Source: Corynespora cassiicola
Taxonomy: Eukaryota > Ascomycota > Dothideomycetes > Pleosporales > Corynesporascaceae
Reading direction: 5' to 3'
Length of the DNA stretch: 64,000 nucleotides
Assembly: GCA_022059125.1 (NCBI GenBank)
Contig: JAEUWY010000010.1
Location: 1-64,000 of the forward strand
Shown here: piece after piece, positions 10,746 to 20,416 of the stretch
Position numbering within the stretch: position 1 is the first letter of the stretch
Layout: every line of letters begins with the position of its first letter
The notes under the pieces: generated by a model
The model's input: the letters and a program-made list of their open reading frames with translations, nothing else
What the model was told of the DNA's origin: nothing
The model's database searches: none
Made by a program: the position numbers and the translations under genes

Positions 10746-12134
10746 CTTGACAATAGCCAAGTAGCAGTAGGGGCTGCCGGCTGAATAAATTCACGAAATT
10801 TCAGCCGAGCGGGTCCACCAGTATATGCTGGTGAGGATGGACGAAGGAAATGAGAGCTTGCAGAGCCATGCAAGGGGGTGAGTATGGGGGATATATACAT
10901 TGTACCTTCGGCCAACACTACTCCGAAACTATTGGTTCCAGTTGGGCCGGCAAGCAATCTGGACACGCCCAGGAAGGGCGAAGAACGCCACGATAGCCAA
11001 GATGCGGGGATTGCTCCCCATGGGGTTGATGGTGGCCAAGCCATCAATCGATTGGTCTAGACGTCAAGCCACACCTGTATGCGATTGGTGCCAACACGAA
11101 ACTAATCTTACAACAGAAGAAGGTAATTGAAGGAAATCCCGAGGACCGAGTCGCGGGGTCTTGGAGTCAACCCGGACATGTTACCAAGATTGCTGCGGAC
11201 ACCTGAATTCTTCCGGGATCTTCGGAACGTTCTTTTGTCGGCCAGCATTGTCAAAATCAATCAGTCTAACTGCACTTCAGATACTCATTCTGTTTCTAGC
11301 TGGTTTTATGTCCAACGTGCCAAAAGTCGATTACGGGAACCTGGTTTTTGAATGTCGCATGACATCCCCAGGTTGATGGAGCGGAAAGGGCCGGGGGTGG
11401 CCGATGCCGTGCTCTTATCGCGAAGCATCTTTTTCTCTCCAAACATCACACAAGTCGCGTTTCCAACCGAATTGTTAACATCAGCGAGCTGTTTGAAAGT
11501 TCGGAGTGTCAAAAGATCTTTCATCAAGTACGAACAGGGGATCTCTGGCTGCAGCCATGCCGCTTGATGCTGCCGAGTCCGGCTTCCTTGGCGGCTCTCG
11601 ACCATGATGCTTGCTAGAGACTCATTGCAGAATCTGCACCACATGCACTCACGATCACATGACGTGATCCGTGCGGTAGTTACTTATTTCCGCTCGCCCT
11701 TACGGCAGCTTCTCTCCGCAATCAATCAATACTTCACATTTAAGAGTGCCCTCCCAGCTTGCTCCAGCAATAGTCTTATTTTGACACTTCGATTGCTGAC
11801 GTATCATTGTAGCTGATTTTTTTTTTAATACCGTGCGTCTCTGGCTCGGCCAAGTCGGAGTGGAGGGTGGTAGAAGCTGCCAATACCGGCTTCTGGTCAG
11901 ACCTTCCCCGCTGCGCTTCCTGTTATTCACGAACATTAGCCCCGGGAATATCTGCGGGGAATACACTGATTCTCCACCAGCTAGATAGGCCCTCAAGTCT
12001 TGGTCGCCAACGATATACTATCGCGGTGTTGGATTGACTATGAGTTTGCAGCTGAGTTGATCGTATAAAACCAAGTATAAGAGCTCTTATAAGAAGGTGC
12101 CTAATCTAGAGTGCTAACTAAGGTAGGAATGGCA
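10746..12134. other. Intergenic, includes sugar-transporter upstream region
   Basis: About 1.4 kb between the transporter start and the 3' end of the CAP gene. Short open frames on both strands overlap one another and match no family I recognise. The proximal part presumably holds the transporter promoter. No repeat or RNA gene seen. Confidence 0.55.
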
Positions 12135-12578
12135 CTATATCAACAATCCATACTGTGATAATTTATCTAGACAATGAAATGCAAACCCAGGCTTATTGAA
12201 GTTGTACTTCCTGACCTCACTATACCAGCCATTGTGGATGACGGATTTCGCTTGCTTATTGAATTCGATGGAGCCAGCCATCCATTCGCCGTGAAGGTTT
12301 TCGCCGTATGGGCCACCCTATCCTTATCAGCATTGCATTATTAAATACAACAGAAGATGGCGTACAGAATGTTTAAAATCGCAATTATTGGCCCATTTCT
12401 GAGCAAATTTGGCGAGCTCGTTGTCCCATGTGACAGCAGGTACACCGTGTTCGGCGCGATCAATGTTATGGGCATCTAGAACGGCTTTCTGGAAATCTTT
12501 GTCATTGATATCAGCAGCGACAAGGATATGAAAAACAATCAAAAACAAGATGGCCTGGAAGAAGTAAGAGAGATGCAT
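12135..12578 (-). CDS. Truncated secreted CAP (SCP/PR-1) domain protein
   Basis: Two exons, 12578-12366 and 12317-12135, with a 48-bp intron, give 131 aa. Residues 1-22 are a signal peptide (FFQAILFLIVFHILVAADI). The first half of a CAP domain follows: FQKAVLDAHNIDRAEHGVP, WDNELAKFAQKWANNCDFKHS, and across the intron GGPYGENLHG and GWYSEVRKYNFNKPGF. The next conserved block, the GHFTQ(M/L)VW motif with its histidine and the closing cysteine segments, is absent. Instead the frame runs through about 14 unrelated residues to a stop. CAP proteins are secreted sterol- or lipid-binding proteins of about 200-300 residues, so this copy is short by nearly half the domain. Whether a further exon was lost or lies out of reach is unclear; I found no trace of it down to about 12000. 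Confidence 0.65.
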
Positions 12579-12718
12579 GGCTAAGAGTGAGCAACGATTG
12601 CTGAATGATGTCCAGAGTAGTGTTCTATATTTTATGGAAATAGCCTTCCATTATACATACAGACGAAGCCAAGAACGCTCTAGTACTAGATTTAATACGC
12701 CACAAATGTGAGTGTAAC

Positions 12719-13027
12719 CTAGTCTGCATAAGGCAAATGCTGACAACCCATAACAGGAATCCCGCTCGGGTCCTTAGCTGAGAAATTTAAGGCGTCCAAG
12801 AGGACGCCGACTGTTTGCCTTACGTACCATAGTTTGTTTAAGCTGGGCTCAATGGTTGATATCATGCCACAGGCCTCGGTACGCCGCTCTTCACCGCAAT
12901 TAGGCCCCACGCACAGCCCCAAACTTTTTTTGGTTAGCTTTCATATCAACGAGTGGAAGGCGATCAATGGAACTGAAAAGAAAATTAGACACATGCAGAT
13001 AGAAGTGTAGGCGTGAAGCATCATCAT
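12719..13027 (-). pseudogene. Small secreted cysteine-containing protein interrupted by one TGA
   Basis: Three consecutive ATGs at 13027-13019 start a perfect signal-peptide-like segment (HAYTSICMCLIFFSVPLIA). The same frame meets TGA at 12943-12941 and then stays open for a further 73 codons to TAG at 12719, with four cysteines (LCVGPNCGEE, EAC, GCQ). Continuity of frame on both sides and the lack of a credible intron (only about 28 bp would be available) suggest a single nonsense change, for example CGA or TGG to TGA. The intact product would be about 100 aa and secreted. No family recognised. It lies just upstream of the truncated CAP gene. Confidence 0.45.
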
Positions 13028-13157
13028 AACATACTTTGTCTCACGCAATCACAAATTAATATTGCAAAATGGATGTGCTACGTATCACGAAGAGATATTA
13101 CGTACACCAGCTACCTCCGGCATCATCTCCCACACTCTATGATTCTTGCTCCACAAG

Positions 13158-14699
13158 TTAGTACATCACAACAGCTAATCGCTTATTCTTAGAAGCGACA
13201 TCAGGCGTACCAGTACCCCCAACAATATATGCCCTCTTCTGTCCGACAACTTTGTTCAGGTAGTCGATTGCAGCCTTATTAGCTCCTCCCATCCAGTTGC
13301 CCATTGTAGTATCAATTGCGCGTTCACCGTTTGGCTTCTTTCTGATGGCTGCAGCCGGTGCTCCTGACACAACATCATGAGTGAATCCATTAGAGACATT
13401 TGTCCCATCAGTAGAAGCAATGGTGGCTGCACCATCGCACCCTTGCTGTAGACTAATATCACCATGTGCTCCATGGTCATCGCTTGCCTCGAGCTGGAAC
13501 TCGACCCATGTGCATGGAAGTTCTTTGCCGCGTTGAACTCGGCCTTTAAAATTGCTCTTGAGGGGCACAAACTGGGATACATTCGGCTTTAACTTGACCG
13601 ACTTCAGGGGCTTGTCGAAGTTGGCGCCGGCTGTTCCGTTGCCATTCCAGTAGTTTTCGTAGAAAAAGTATTCAGTTTCCTTCTTAGATTTATTGCTGAG
13701 GTTGATTCCTGGTCCTGGGTCTTTAGCGCTGGCGGCAAGGGTGGTGAATATTTCTTGAGTAGATTCGGCCTCCCCAGTGTCATCGTTCGCAGCCTCGCCA
13801 TTCTCCTGCGTAAGTACCGAGGCTCTCAGTGATGCTTTGGAAGGATCGACACCAGCCTCTGCAGGAAAGATTTCAGTCCTAGTCTTAGCATCATTGGTTA
13901 TAGCTTCGTAGTCATCATGGTTCTTGGAGTATTCGCTATTTTGAGCCTCTCGTGAGAGGATGGAGCGGCCTGTCACAACTGATGCATGGGCATGATCACT
14001 ATAAGAAACAAATAAATGAGTGAATGTATTACATAAAGGCTAAACTATAGAACGCTTACTTCGGCGTGCAATCTCCATCGTTATAGCATATCAGAATATC
14101 CTTGCTTCCGTTGGCGGCAGAGCTCTGTATCGGTCAGCTATATCCAGTAGGATCATATCGTATTTTCTTACTTGTTCGTTGTCGGTCTTATTTCCAGGAC
14201 TACCCTTCCAGGAACCGACACCAATATAGGTTTTGCCATCTGCAAAAGTACGGACAAAAGCTTCAAGCTTAGGGAAGTCCTTAATGGCATCAATGCGAAC
14301 AACTTTGCCATCCTTGACATGTACGCAGTTCTTCAAGCCATCCCTAGTCCCCTGGCTCGCCTTCTTCCACGCAGCATCAAGGTTCTGCATAAACCTGGGG
14401 TCTCCCTTGCGGGTCTTGTTGTCGCCAACCTGCTGCACGATCATGTTGCCGCCGGCACCACAAATGTTACTCAAGTCGATGAAGTCGTTTCCCCCGTATC
14501 CATGTTTGGTTATTTCAGCTTGTTCGCTAATGTGACCATCATGGACAGCGATGATAGCACCAGAAGAACCATCTTCTGCTTGGATACGATGATCTTGATG
14601 TGCTTTAACAACAATGTCCTGGTTTTTGTTCCAGCCATGGACCTGGAAGCGTTGGTCATGGCCGGACATGTTGCGGACGATGAGAGTCTTGACAGCCAT
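13158..14699 (-). CDS. Conserved fungal two-domain protein of unknown function
   Basis: Three exons: 14699-14172, 14124-14060 and 13998-13158, with introns of 47 and 61 bp. The joined frame is 477 aa and starts MAVKTLIVRNMSGHDQRFQ. There is no signal peptide. The N-terminal domain (residues 1-200) contains FQVHGWNKNQDIVVKA, GGNDFIDLSNICGAGGNMIV and FADGKTYIGVGSWKG. A charged linker runs from about 205 to 290. The C-terminal domain (about 290-477) has EYFFYENYWNGNG, TWVEFQLEASDDHGAHGDIS and a GCDGAATIASTDG segment. The alternation of beta-rich stretches, the DFxDLS motif and the paired GDIS/DGAATI motifs loosely recall thaumatin-like proteins, but I cannot name a family. The splice junctions restore conserved-looking segments (NDGDCTPNDHAHASVV), so the gene appears intact. 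Function unknown. Confidence 0.75.
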
Positions 14700-14792
14700 C
14701 TTGATGATGTGAAAGTATGGCAAGGGACGTGAATGATGGTTGGAAAATTGGAAATAAGTAATTTGATGAGCTATCCACAAAATATCGATTGG

Positions 14793-14806
14793 CATATATT
14801 ATATAC
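14793..14806 (-). promoter_or_regulatory. Probable TATA element
   Basis: Reading on the minus strand, TATATAATATATG lies about 95 bases before the ATG at 14699, a normal fungal core-promoter position. Confidence 0.4.
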
Positions 14807-14910
14807 CACAATATTTTGCTATCCATGTTGAAATTTATCACTGCCCGCGGCATACAACTCATCATGCAGCTGACGAATACTAGGCATACAAGGCGTCTGC
14901 TCAGCTGGGC

Positions 14911-15250
14911 TGTGCAATCTTGTTACTTTGCATTAGGGGAGTTTCTTCTGTCTAATATCTATCTATGATACGATGCGGTGATTCTCGGTGTAAGACGATC
15001 GCCGCGGGCCTAGGCAGCTCGAAAATTTGTTTTGTATTAGCTTTAATCAGGCTCCAGAACCCTCCCCATTAGCGAGTCTGTGCCATCTTGTTGCTTTTGC
15101 ATTAGGGAAGTTTCTTCTGTCTAATGTGTATCTATGATACGATGCGGTGATTCTCGGTGTAAGACGATCGCTGCAGGCCTAGCCAACTCGAAATTTGCTT
15201 GTTTTTTACTTAGCTAGAACCAGGCTCTGGAAGCCTCCCATTGGCCTAGT
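14911..15250. repeat. Tandem duplication, 168-bp unit, two copies
   Basis: Copy 1 begins at 14911 (TGTGCAATCTTGTTACTTTG) and copy 2 at 15079 (TGTGCCATCTTGTTGCTTTT). The shared core TATGATACGATGCGGTGATT followed by CTCGGTGTAAGACGATCG is identical in both. The flanking parts differ by scattered substitutions and small indels. No open frame crosses it. It lies between the divergent starts of the 477-aa gene and the GH128 gene, so it could carry duplicated regulatory sites. Confidence 0.85.
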
Positions 15251-15917
15251 TGGGCAGAAAACTAGGTATAGTAACCATGCACATTCTAAACAAAATGCGA
15301 CCGAACACAGATCCATAAACAGCTTCATGGGATGTGATTAGAGTCAAATTGTATGGGAATACCCTTAGCTGCCGGGTTTATAAATGTAAAAAGTTGTGAA
15401 GGATGGGCAAGAGAAGTGAAGATGACAAGTCTCAGTGCTCAGTGCAGGTCGTGGACAGTTCAGCCTTCTAAGCCACCTCAACAATACCCCAATGCCGAGT
15501 GTTTAGTGCGAGGCTCTCCCATCTGTCTGGATCATTCTGACATTGGATATATGCGGTACTACATGTTGTACCAAAAAAAAAAACCATCGTGCACTGTCAA
15601 TTGCCTGAAATTTCGTTTCTGACCTCAGATGCCAAACCAATAGCAGATTAGTAGTTATGTCATCAATATCCACGAACCAGACGGAATCTGCCGCTGAGTC
15701 TTCGGCTGTTAAAATTATTCTTTTGCAGAGCAGTGTATCTAGATACTAGCCGGGAAATCCGATTGGACTATATGTTGCTTAGAATGCCCGTAGCAGCTGA
15801 AGCATAAAAAGGGTAGAATTTCCTACATCCTCTAGTATATATAACCAACAAATTACGATTCTTTAAATCTCATCTACGAGCTCAACCTATCCGTATTGCT
15901 CATATACTATCTCCGCA
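15251..15917. other. Upstream region of the GH128 gene
   Basis: No gene seen. A TATA-like run TAGTATATATAACC at about 15834-15845 sits about 75 bases before the GH128 ATG. An A-run of nine occurs near 15573. Confidence 0.5.
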
Positions 15918-16713
15918 ATGGTTATAAAGAAGCGTTGCCTTCTTTGGGACTACACCAACACAAACACCTGTCCATGGCAGATGGACAAGGTCAATTTCAA
16001 CGGACCAATCTCTTCCGTTTCGAACTGGAACGCCTGGGTCCCTCCGGAACTGAAAGGACGCGCCCCATTCCGTCCCATGATTCACTTGGAGCGTGAACTG
16101 AACGGGAATGAATGGAAATTTATCCTAGATTCCAACCAGCCAATCATTCACTTCTTCAATGAGCCAGAGAGAAATGGAATCAGCCCCAACAAGGCGGCTG
16201 ATTATTGGCACAAGCAGGTATGTTTACGTATGGCTACTTCTCAGAGCAGAAAATTTACTATGTTGGAAGGTCATTCCCAACCTCAGGAATCAACGCCACA
16301 AGAAGCTCGTTTCCCCATCTTGCGCTTCTGATCCCAACGGTCAGAAGTGGATTGCCGACTGGATGCACCTAGTCAAGGACTCTCCGCCTGATTATGTCGG
16401 CATCCACTGGTATGGCACCTCCAGCGACGAAGCCAAGAAATACATTGAGGCGATGCACAAGAAGTTTCCCGGGAAGAAAATAATCATCTCCGAGATCGCT
16501 AGTATTAGCAGGGACAAACAGGACGTTTATCGGTTCACCCAGAGAATGTGCAATTGGATGGATGAGCAGGACTTTATTTTTGAGTATGGATTCTTCGGTT
16601 GCATGAGGACCATGCCAAACAATTTTGTCAGCCCAGAAGCTAGACTGATGAACCCTGATGCTAGCTTCACGGACTTGATGCACAACTATATAACCCAGCA
16701 GCCATGGAAATAA
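15918..16713 (+). CDS. Glycoside hydrolase family 128 (Asl1-like beta-glucanase)
   Basis: Two exons, 15918-16217 and 16270-16713, with a 52-bp intron, encode 247 aa. The catalytic core is typical of GH128: LLWDYTNTNTCPW near the start, FFNEPERNG with the probable acid/base Glu82, YVGIHWYG, and IIISEIAS with the probable nucleophile Glu175, followed by the aromatic end of the barrel (FEYGFFGCM). GH128 enzymes hydrolyse beta-1,3-glucan. In fungi this group includes the Asl1 wall proteins, which may act on the fungus's own cell wall. No N-terminal signal peptide is visible from the chosen ATG (MVIKKRCLLW), which is odd for a wall enzyme. An unrecognised upstream exon or cytosolic location are both possible. 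Strand and splice sites are secure. Confidence 0.88.
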
Positions 16714-16990
16714 ACAGATCCTGGGGTAGTTTTGGTAGTTAGAGGATTCTTATAGTATTTTGGTAGTCTGCTCGTTCTAAAAGCTGTAGGAGTCCTTTTC
16801 TTTCAGCTTTGCTGGGCCAGGACTAAACGATTTTTCTTATACTCTAAAGCGTTTGTCAACCAGGATCAGACTTTGAGTGCATATATCACGTGATGGAGCT
16901 TGGCATCACACAATCAGTTCGCATCATCATACTGTTGCGGCACATACACCAGACCACCAGCCCAAATGGACCCAAATAGTTCGCACCAGC

Positions 16991-19327
16991 ATGGAGCCTC
17001 GTATAGCGACCCTGCTAGGCGACTCCTCCCTTGAGCGCACCACCGTCGACCCCGTGTCGCTACTGCCACCGCCGTCCGCCCCTCGCCGCCGGCCCCTCCC
17101 TGTTGAGCCGACTCCGGTGGGCGACGATGCGCGACAGCCCGCAGCGCCACGGCGCGCCGAGTATATAGGAAATGATGGCTTTGGAAAGAACAGGGCTCAA
17201 GGGACGCCGGCGCACACGCGGCAGAAATCGAGCGTGCCTATTGCGGAGGTGCTGAACAATGAGGGCCCGGCTTCGCTGCCCCCTCCGGCACCCTTCAGCG
17301 GCAGGTTGAGCGATATACTGCTAGACCCATCGCAACAGAATCCGAACAAACGACGCAAAGTCGATGGGCAGACGACTCCGCCATCTATCGGGGGGGAGAA
17401 CGCCATGTTGAAGCTCCCCAAACTGCCCCAGCTGCCGAAGAAGGCGACTAGGAGGCCGCGCATTCCGCCCTTGCTGCAGGGCCTGCACCAGCCGCCTCCG
17501 CTGCCCCCAGAAGGGCGATTGTTCCCCCCCATCACTGGCGAGGGAGGCGGTTTTGGAAGGGATATCAAGGACAGGGTCAATCTGCGCAGTCCAGCGGGGC
17601 TTGAGAGGAGCACCGACAAGGATGGAGCGGGTGTTGCGAGTGCTGCGGGTGCTGCCTCTGCAGCCAGCGAGTCGAAGGCAGAGCCAGACGTTGATCGAGA
17701 GTCAGCAATGGAGAAGCCCGCACCAGCACCAGCCAACGACAAAGAGAGCTTGAATCAAGTAGATGAAGGTAGAAACAGAGGCAAGGATTCTGCAAAGACA
17801 AAGGGATCTAAGAAACGGAACAAATGGTCCGACCAGGAAACGAAAGACTTGCTCCATGGCGTCCAGCGGTTCGGCATTGGCAATTGGAAGAAGATCCTGC
17901 AATGCCCGGACTTTAGCTTCAACCAACGAACAGCCGTCGACTTGAAGGATAGGTTCCGCACGTGTTGCCCGGGCGAGGGGCTTAAGCAAAGAAAGCCGAA
18001 GAGCAAGAGCAGCTCTCAGGATTCGGACTTGCCCAGCCAACCAGGCACAGTGAACACTTCTCCTCGAACGCACGAGGCACAGGCGTCATCAAGAGCGATT
18101 TCGTCAATTGATCCGCCAAAAGCTACAAGAAAGACACGAGGGGATACCCACAGAAAAGGGCCGGCAGAACTGGCTGAAATGGGTATTCAAGGACCGTTTG
18201 TGAAGAATGCTCGGCGCGAACGACGCGAGTTTTCTGAACGCGATGATGAGAACTTGATGAAGGGTTTCGAGAGATACGGCCCCATATGGCATAAAATGAG
18301 GGATGATTCCAGCCTTGGCTTCGCCGCTCGTCACCCAACTGACCTACGCGATCGGTTTCGCATCAAGTTCCCAGATGTATATGCAAAAGCCGGTTACAAG
18401 CTGAAGCCAAAGGATGAACAGCTGCTGAAAGACAGAGAGAAGGATCAAGAAGAGGCAAGCAGTCAAGACTCAACGTCCCACTTGAACGACGTGCAAGTAC
18501 CCGACATGATCATCACCAAATCGGACCCGCCCAAGACTGAAACTTCAATGGCAGTTACGACTACAGCAACAGCAACAGGCTCAAATCTCAGATCTCGCGG
18601 ATTCTTTCAGCCGTTCACTAACAACTTCCCTGCCTCCTTCGACGATTTCAGCGACCTTCTCTCAGATGACGACGGCGACGGCCGCAACAGCCCCATCACG
18701 CTCAACAGAAACATATTTCAGTGGGCTGACGCAAATCCTTCACAAGTTACCTCCAACTCCAACACCGCTGCCCCTCCCTCCATGTCAACCTTGCCGAGCG
18801 ATATACCCATGAACCTCTTTGCCGGCATGGACGGCATGCACATCAACCCCCTCGCAACCCTCAACCTGCCAATCTCGTTGACGAGCAACTTCCTCTCGGC
18901 AAACAACTCGTACTCCACGCCGGCGCATTCTCTTCTACTCTCCCAACCCTCGAATCCTACGCCGAATACCAGTATGCCCACCGGCGTCGCTGCCGTGGCA
19001 GTGGGACAGTCGAGCAAACATGCTGCGCCCCAACTTCTGCGCACGCCAAACCTTCCCACGATCGTGTTTCCCCATGTTCCAGTCGCGTCGGCTCGCTCCA
19101 CCATGCATAATCTACCCCCGCCGGCAGATCTTCTGTCCGGAATTGATGTTGATGTGAGGGCAGCGGACGGTTCGGCAGCGGTGGCGGGAGGGTTCGTGCT
19201 AGATGATGGGATTGGGTTTGCGCTGCAGGGTGGGTATGGGTCAACAGCTTTGGCGCCCATGGTAAACGGCGGTGGAAGAGGTTTGGAGAGGGCGGTAGGA
19301 GAGGAATTGGACAGGAGGGGATCCTGA
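16991..19327 (+). CDS. Double-Myb telobox protein, TTAGGG-binding type (Teb1/Tay1-like)
   Basis: Single exon, 778 aa from the ATG at 16991. Upstream in-frame sequence lacks another ATG. The N-terminal 270 residues are proline-rich and disordered. The first Myb repeat spans about 272-325 (KWSDQETKDLLHGVQRFG, GNWKKILQC) and ends in the telobox-like helix AVDLKDRFRTC. The second spans about 408-462 (REFSERDDENLMKGFERYG, PTDLRDRFRIKFPD). A Ser/Thr-rich tail of about 300 residues follows. Two Myb repeats with a VDLKDxxR recognition helix are the hallmark of fungal proteins that bind TTAGGG repeats at telomeres or promoters, such as S. pombe Teb1 and Yarrowia Tay1. The product is nuclear, with either a telomeric or a transcription-factor role. 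The gene sits about 17 kb from the telomere shown here. Confidence 0.85.
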   Translation: MEPRIATLLGDSSLERTTVDPVSLLPPPSAPRRRPLPVEPTPVGDDARQPAAPRRAEYIGNDGFGKNRAQGTPAHTRQKSSVPIAEVLNNEGPASLPPPAPFSGRLSDILLDPSQQNPNKRRKVDGQTTPPSIGGENAMLKLPKLPQLPKKATRRPRIPPLLQGLHQPPPLPPEGRLFPPITGEGGGFGRDIKDRVNLRSPAGLERSTDKDGAGVASAAGAASAASESKAEPDVDRESAMEKPAPAPANDKESLNQVDEGRNRGKDSAKTKGSKKRNKWSDQETKDLLHGVQRFGIGNWKKILQCPDFSFNQRTAVDLKDRFRTCCPGEGLKQRKPKSKSSSQDSDLPSQPGTVNTSPRTHEAQASSRAISSIDPPKATRKTRGDTHRKGPAELAEMGIQGPFVKNARRERREFSERDDENLMKGFERYGPIWHKMRDDSSLGFAARHPTDLRDRFRIKFPDVYAKAGYKLKPKDEQLLKDREKDQEEASSQDSTSHLNDVQVPDMIITKSDPPKTETSMAVTTTATATGSNLRSRGFFQPFTNNFPASFDDFSDLLSDDDGDGRNSPITLNRNIFQWADANPSQVTSNSNTAAPPSMSTLPSDIPMNLFAGMDGMHINPLATLNLPISLTSNFLSANNSYSTPAHSLLLSQPSNPTPNTSMPTGVAAVAVGQSSKHAAPQLLRTPNLPTIVFPHVPVASARSTMHNLPPPADLLSGIDVDVRAADGSAAVAGGFVLDDGIGFALQGGYGSTALAPMVNGGGRGLERAVGEELDRRGS

Positions 19328-20416
19328 GAGCGAGAGGTGAACAGTAATGTGCTGCCATGGGTCTTTTATCTGATTAGTCGGATTGTGGGTTGGGTAGAAT
19401 TGAATTGTGTCTATTCTGTAGTCTTTTGATTTCGTAAAAGAAATTTGTTCAATCCAACGTATGTCGTTTCTTGTTTTTATAGCTAGGTAGGCAGTTTGTT
19501 GTTCGGGCTTTGGTGAAATGGACGCCAACTGGGAGGATAGCTCAATCTATTCCGTGAGCGCTTGGCCTGCCTTTGACTTCCGTAGCACAGACACAATATT
19601 CGAAGGAATTTCAGGCCTTGATGAGCAATCCATATCTACTACCATTTCACCAAGTCGCACTAACAAGAGATTGAGAACAGATCAAAGCTTTGAAATGATA
19701 CACTTGCCTTCGTTGTAGACGATCTGCAAGGTACACATGCCCGACGAACGCTTATTGTGACCAAGACTATGCGCTTTGTTGATGGGCGTTTGGTTAAAGC
19801 GGTATATCTTCGAATTCCAAGAGTTTTTAACGTGTTATAGCTTATAGCCAAATATCTTATGTATTATGACGGCATAATTTGCAAGGCTTCTAATAACATA
19901 GTAAGAGTCTGACGTTACCTCACACAGATAAGCAGACCAATAGTAAGCTTAGAACCCAGACTTGGCATCTTCTGGAATGAGCAAATGGCGTCAGCAAGAA
20001 AATCGCACAATTTTTGTTCAATATAGACAAAAACACTGGTGTTTATGTCCAACAACTTCACGTGCGCCTACGCCGACATCTAATAACCAGTGCCTCATGC
20101 CACAATCTCTTAGCGCATTAACACGGTCCGAAACTAGAAGTTAGCCCAAGTCAAAGATTTACACCTCCGTTCCGATCTCAATACTGCAAATGACATCAAA
20201 ATGTGAGAAGATGCTCTGTATTCCATTTGTTCTCATTGGTGGATCAAATGCTCCCCAATCTCGCTCGTCTGTTCCCCGCTATTGAGAAAAATAACCCCCG
20301 CATTACGTATCCTTATATAGAACTAAGTAGAGTATATAAAAAATGTATGGCAAAGAGGGCTTCCATGAAAGAGCGCTCCAGTGAACATCGCCTTCAGTCC
20401 GCTTGCGCACCTCGGC
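19328..20416. other. Intergenic, no supported gene
   Basis: Spacer between the telobox gene and GH43. A 66-codon frame at 19518-19718 starts with ATG but has no recognised domain. The GH43-proximal end has a TATA-like run TATATAAAAAA at about 20332 and a CCCCGC hexamer near 20296 that fits the CreA carbon-repressor consensus (SYGGRG, reverse). The CreA site is a low-information match. Confidence 0.45.
20332..20342 (+). promoter_or_regulatory. TATA element of the GH43 gene
   Basis: TATATAAAAAA lies about 75-85 bases upstream of the ATG at 20417. Confidence 0.4.

Noticed and set aside
17197..17742. Minus-strand 181-codon frame inside the telobox gene
   Set aside because: Proline/serine-rich shadow of the disordered N-terminus of the plus-strand protein.
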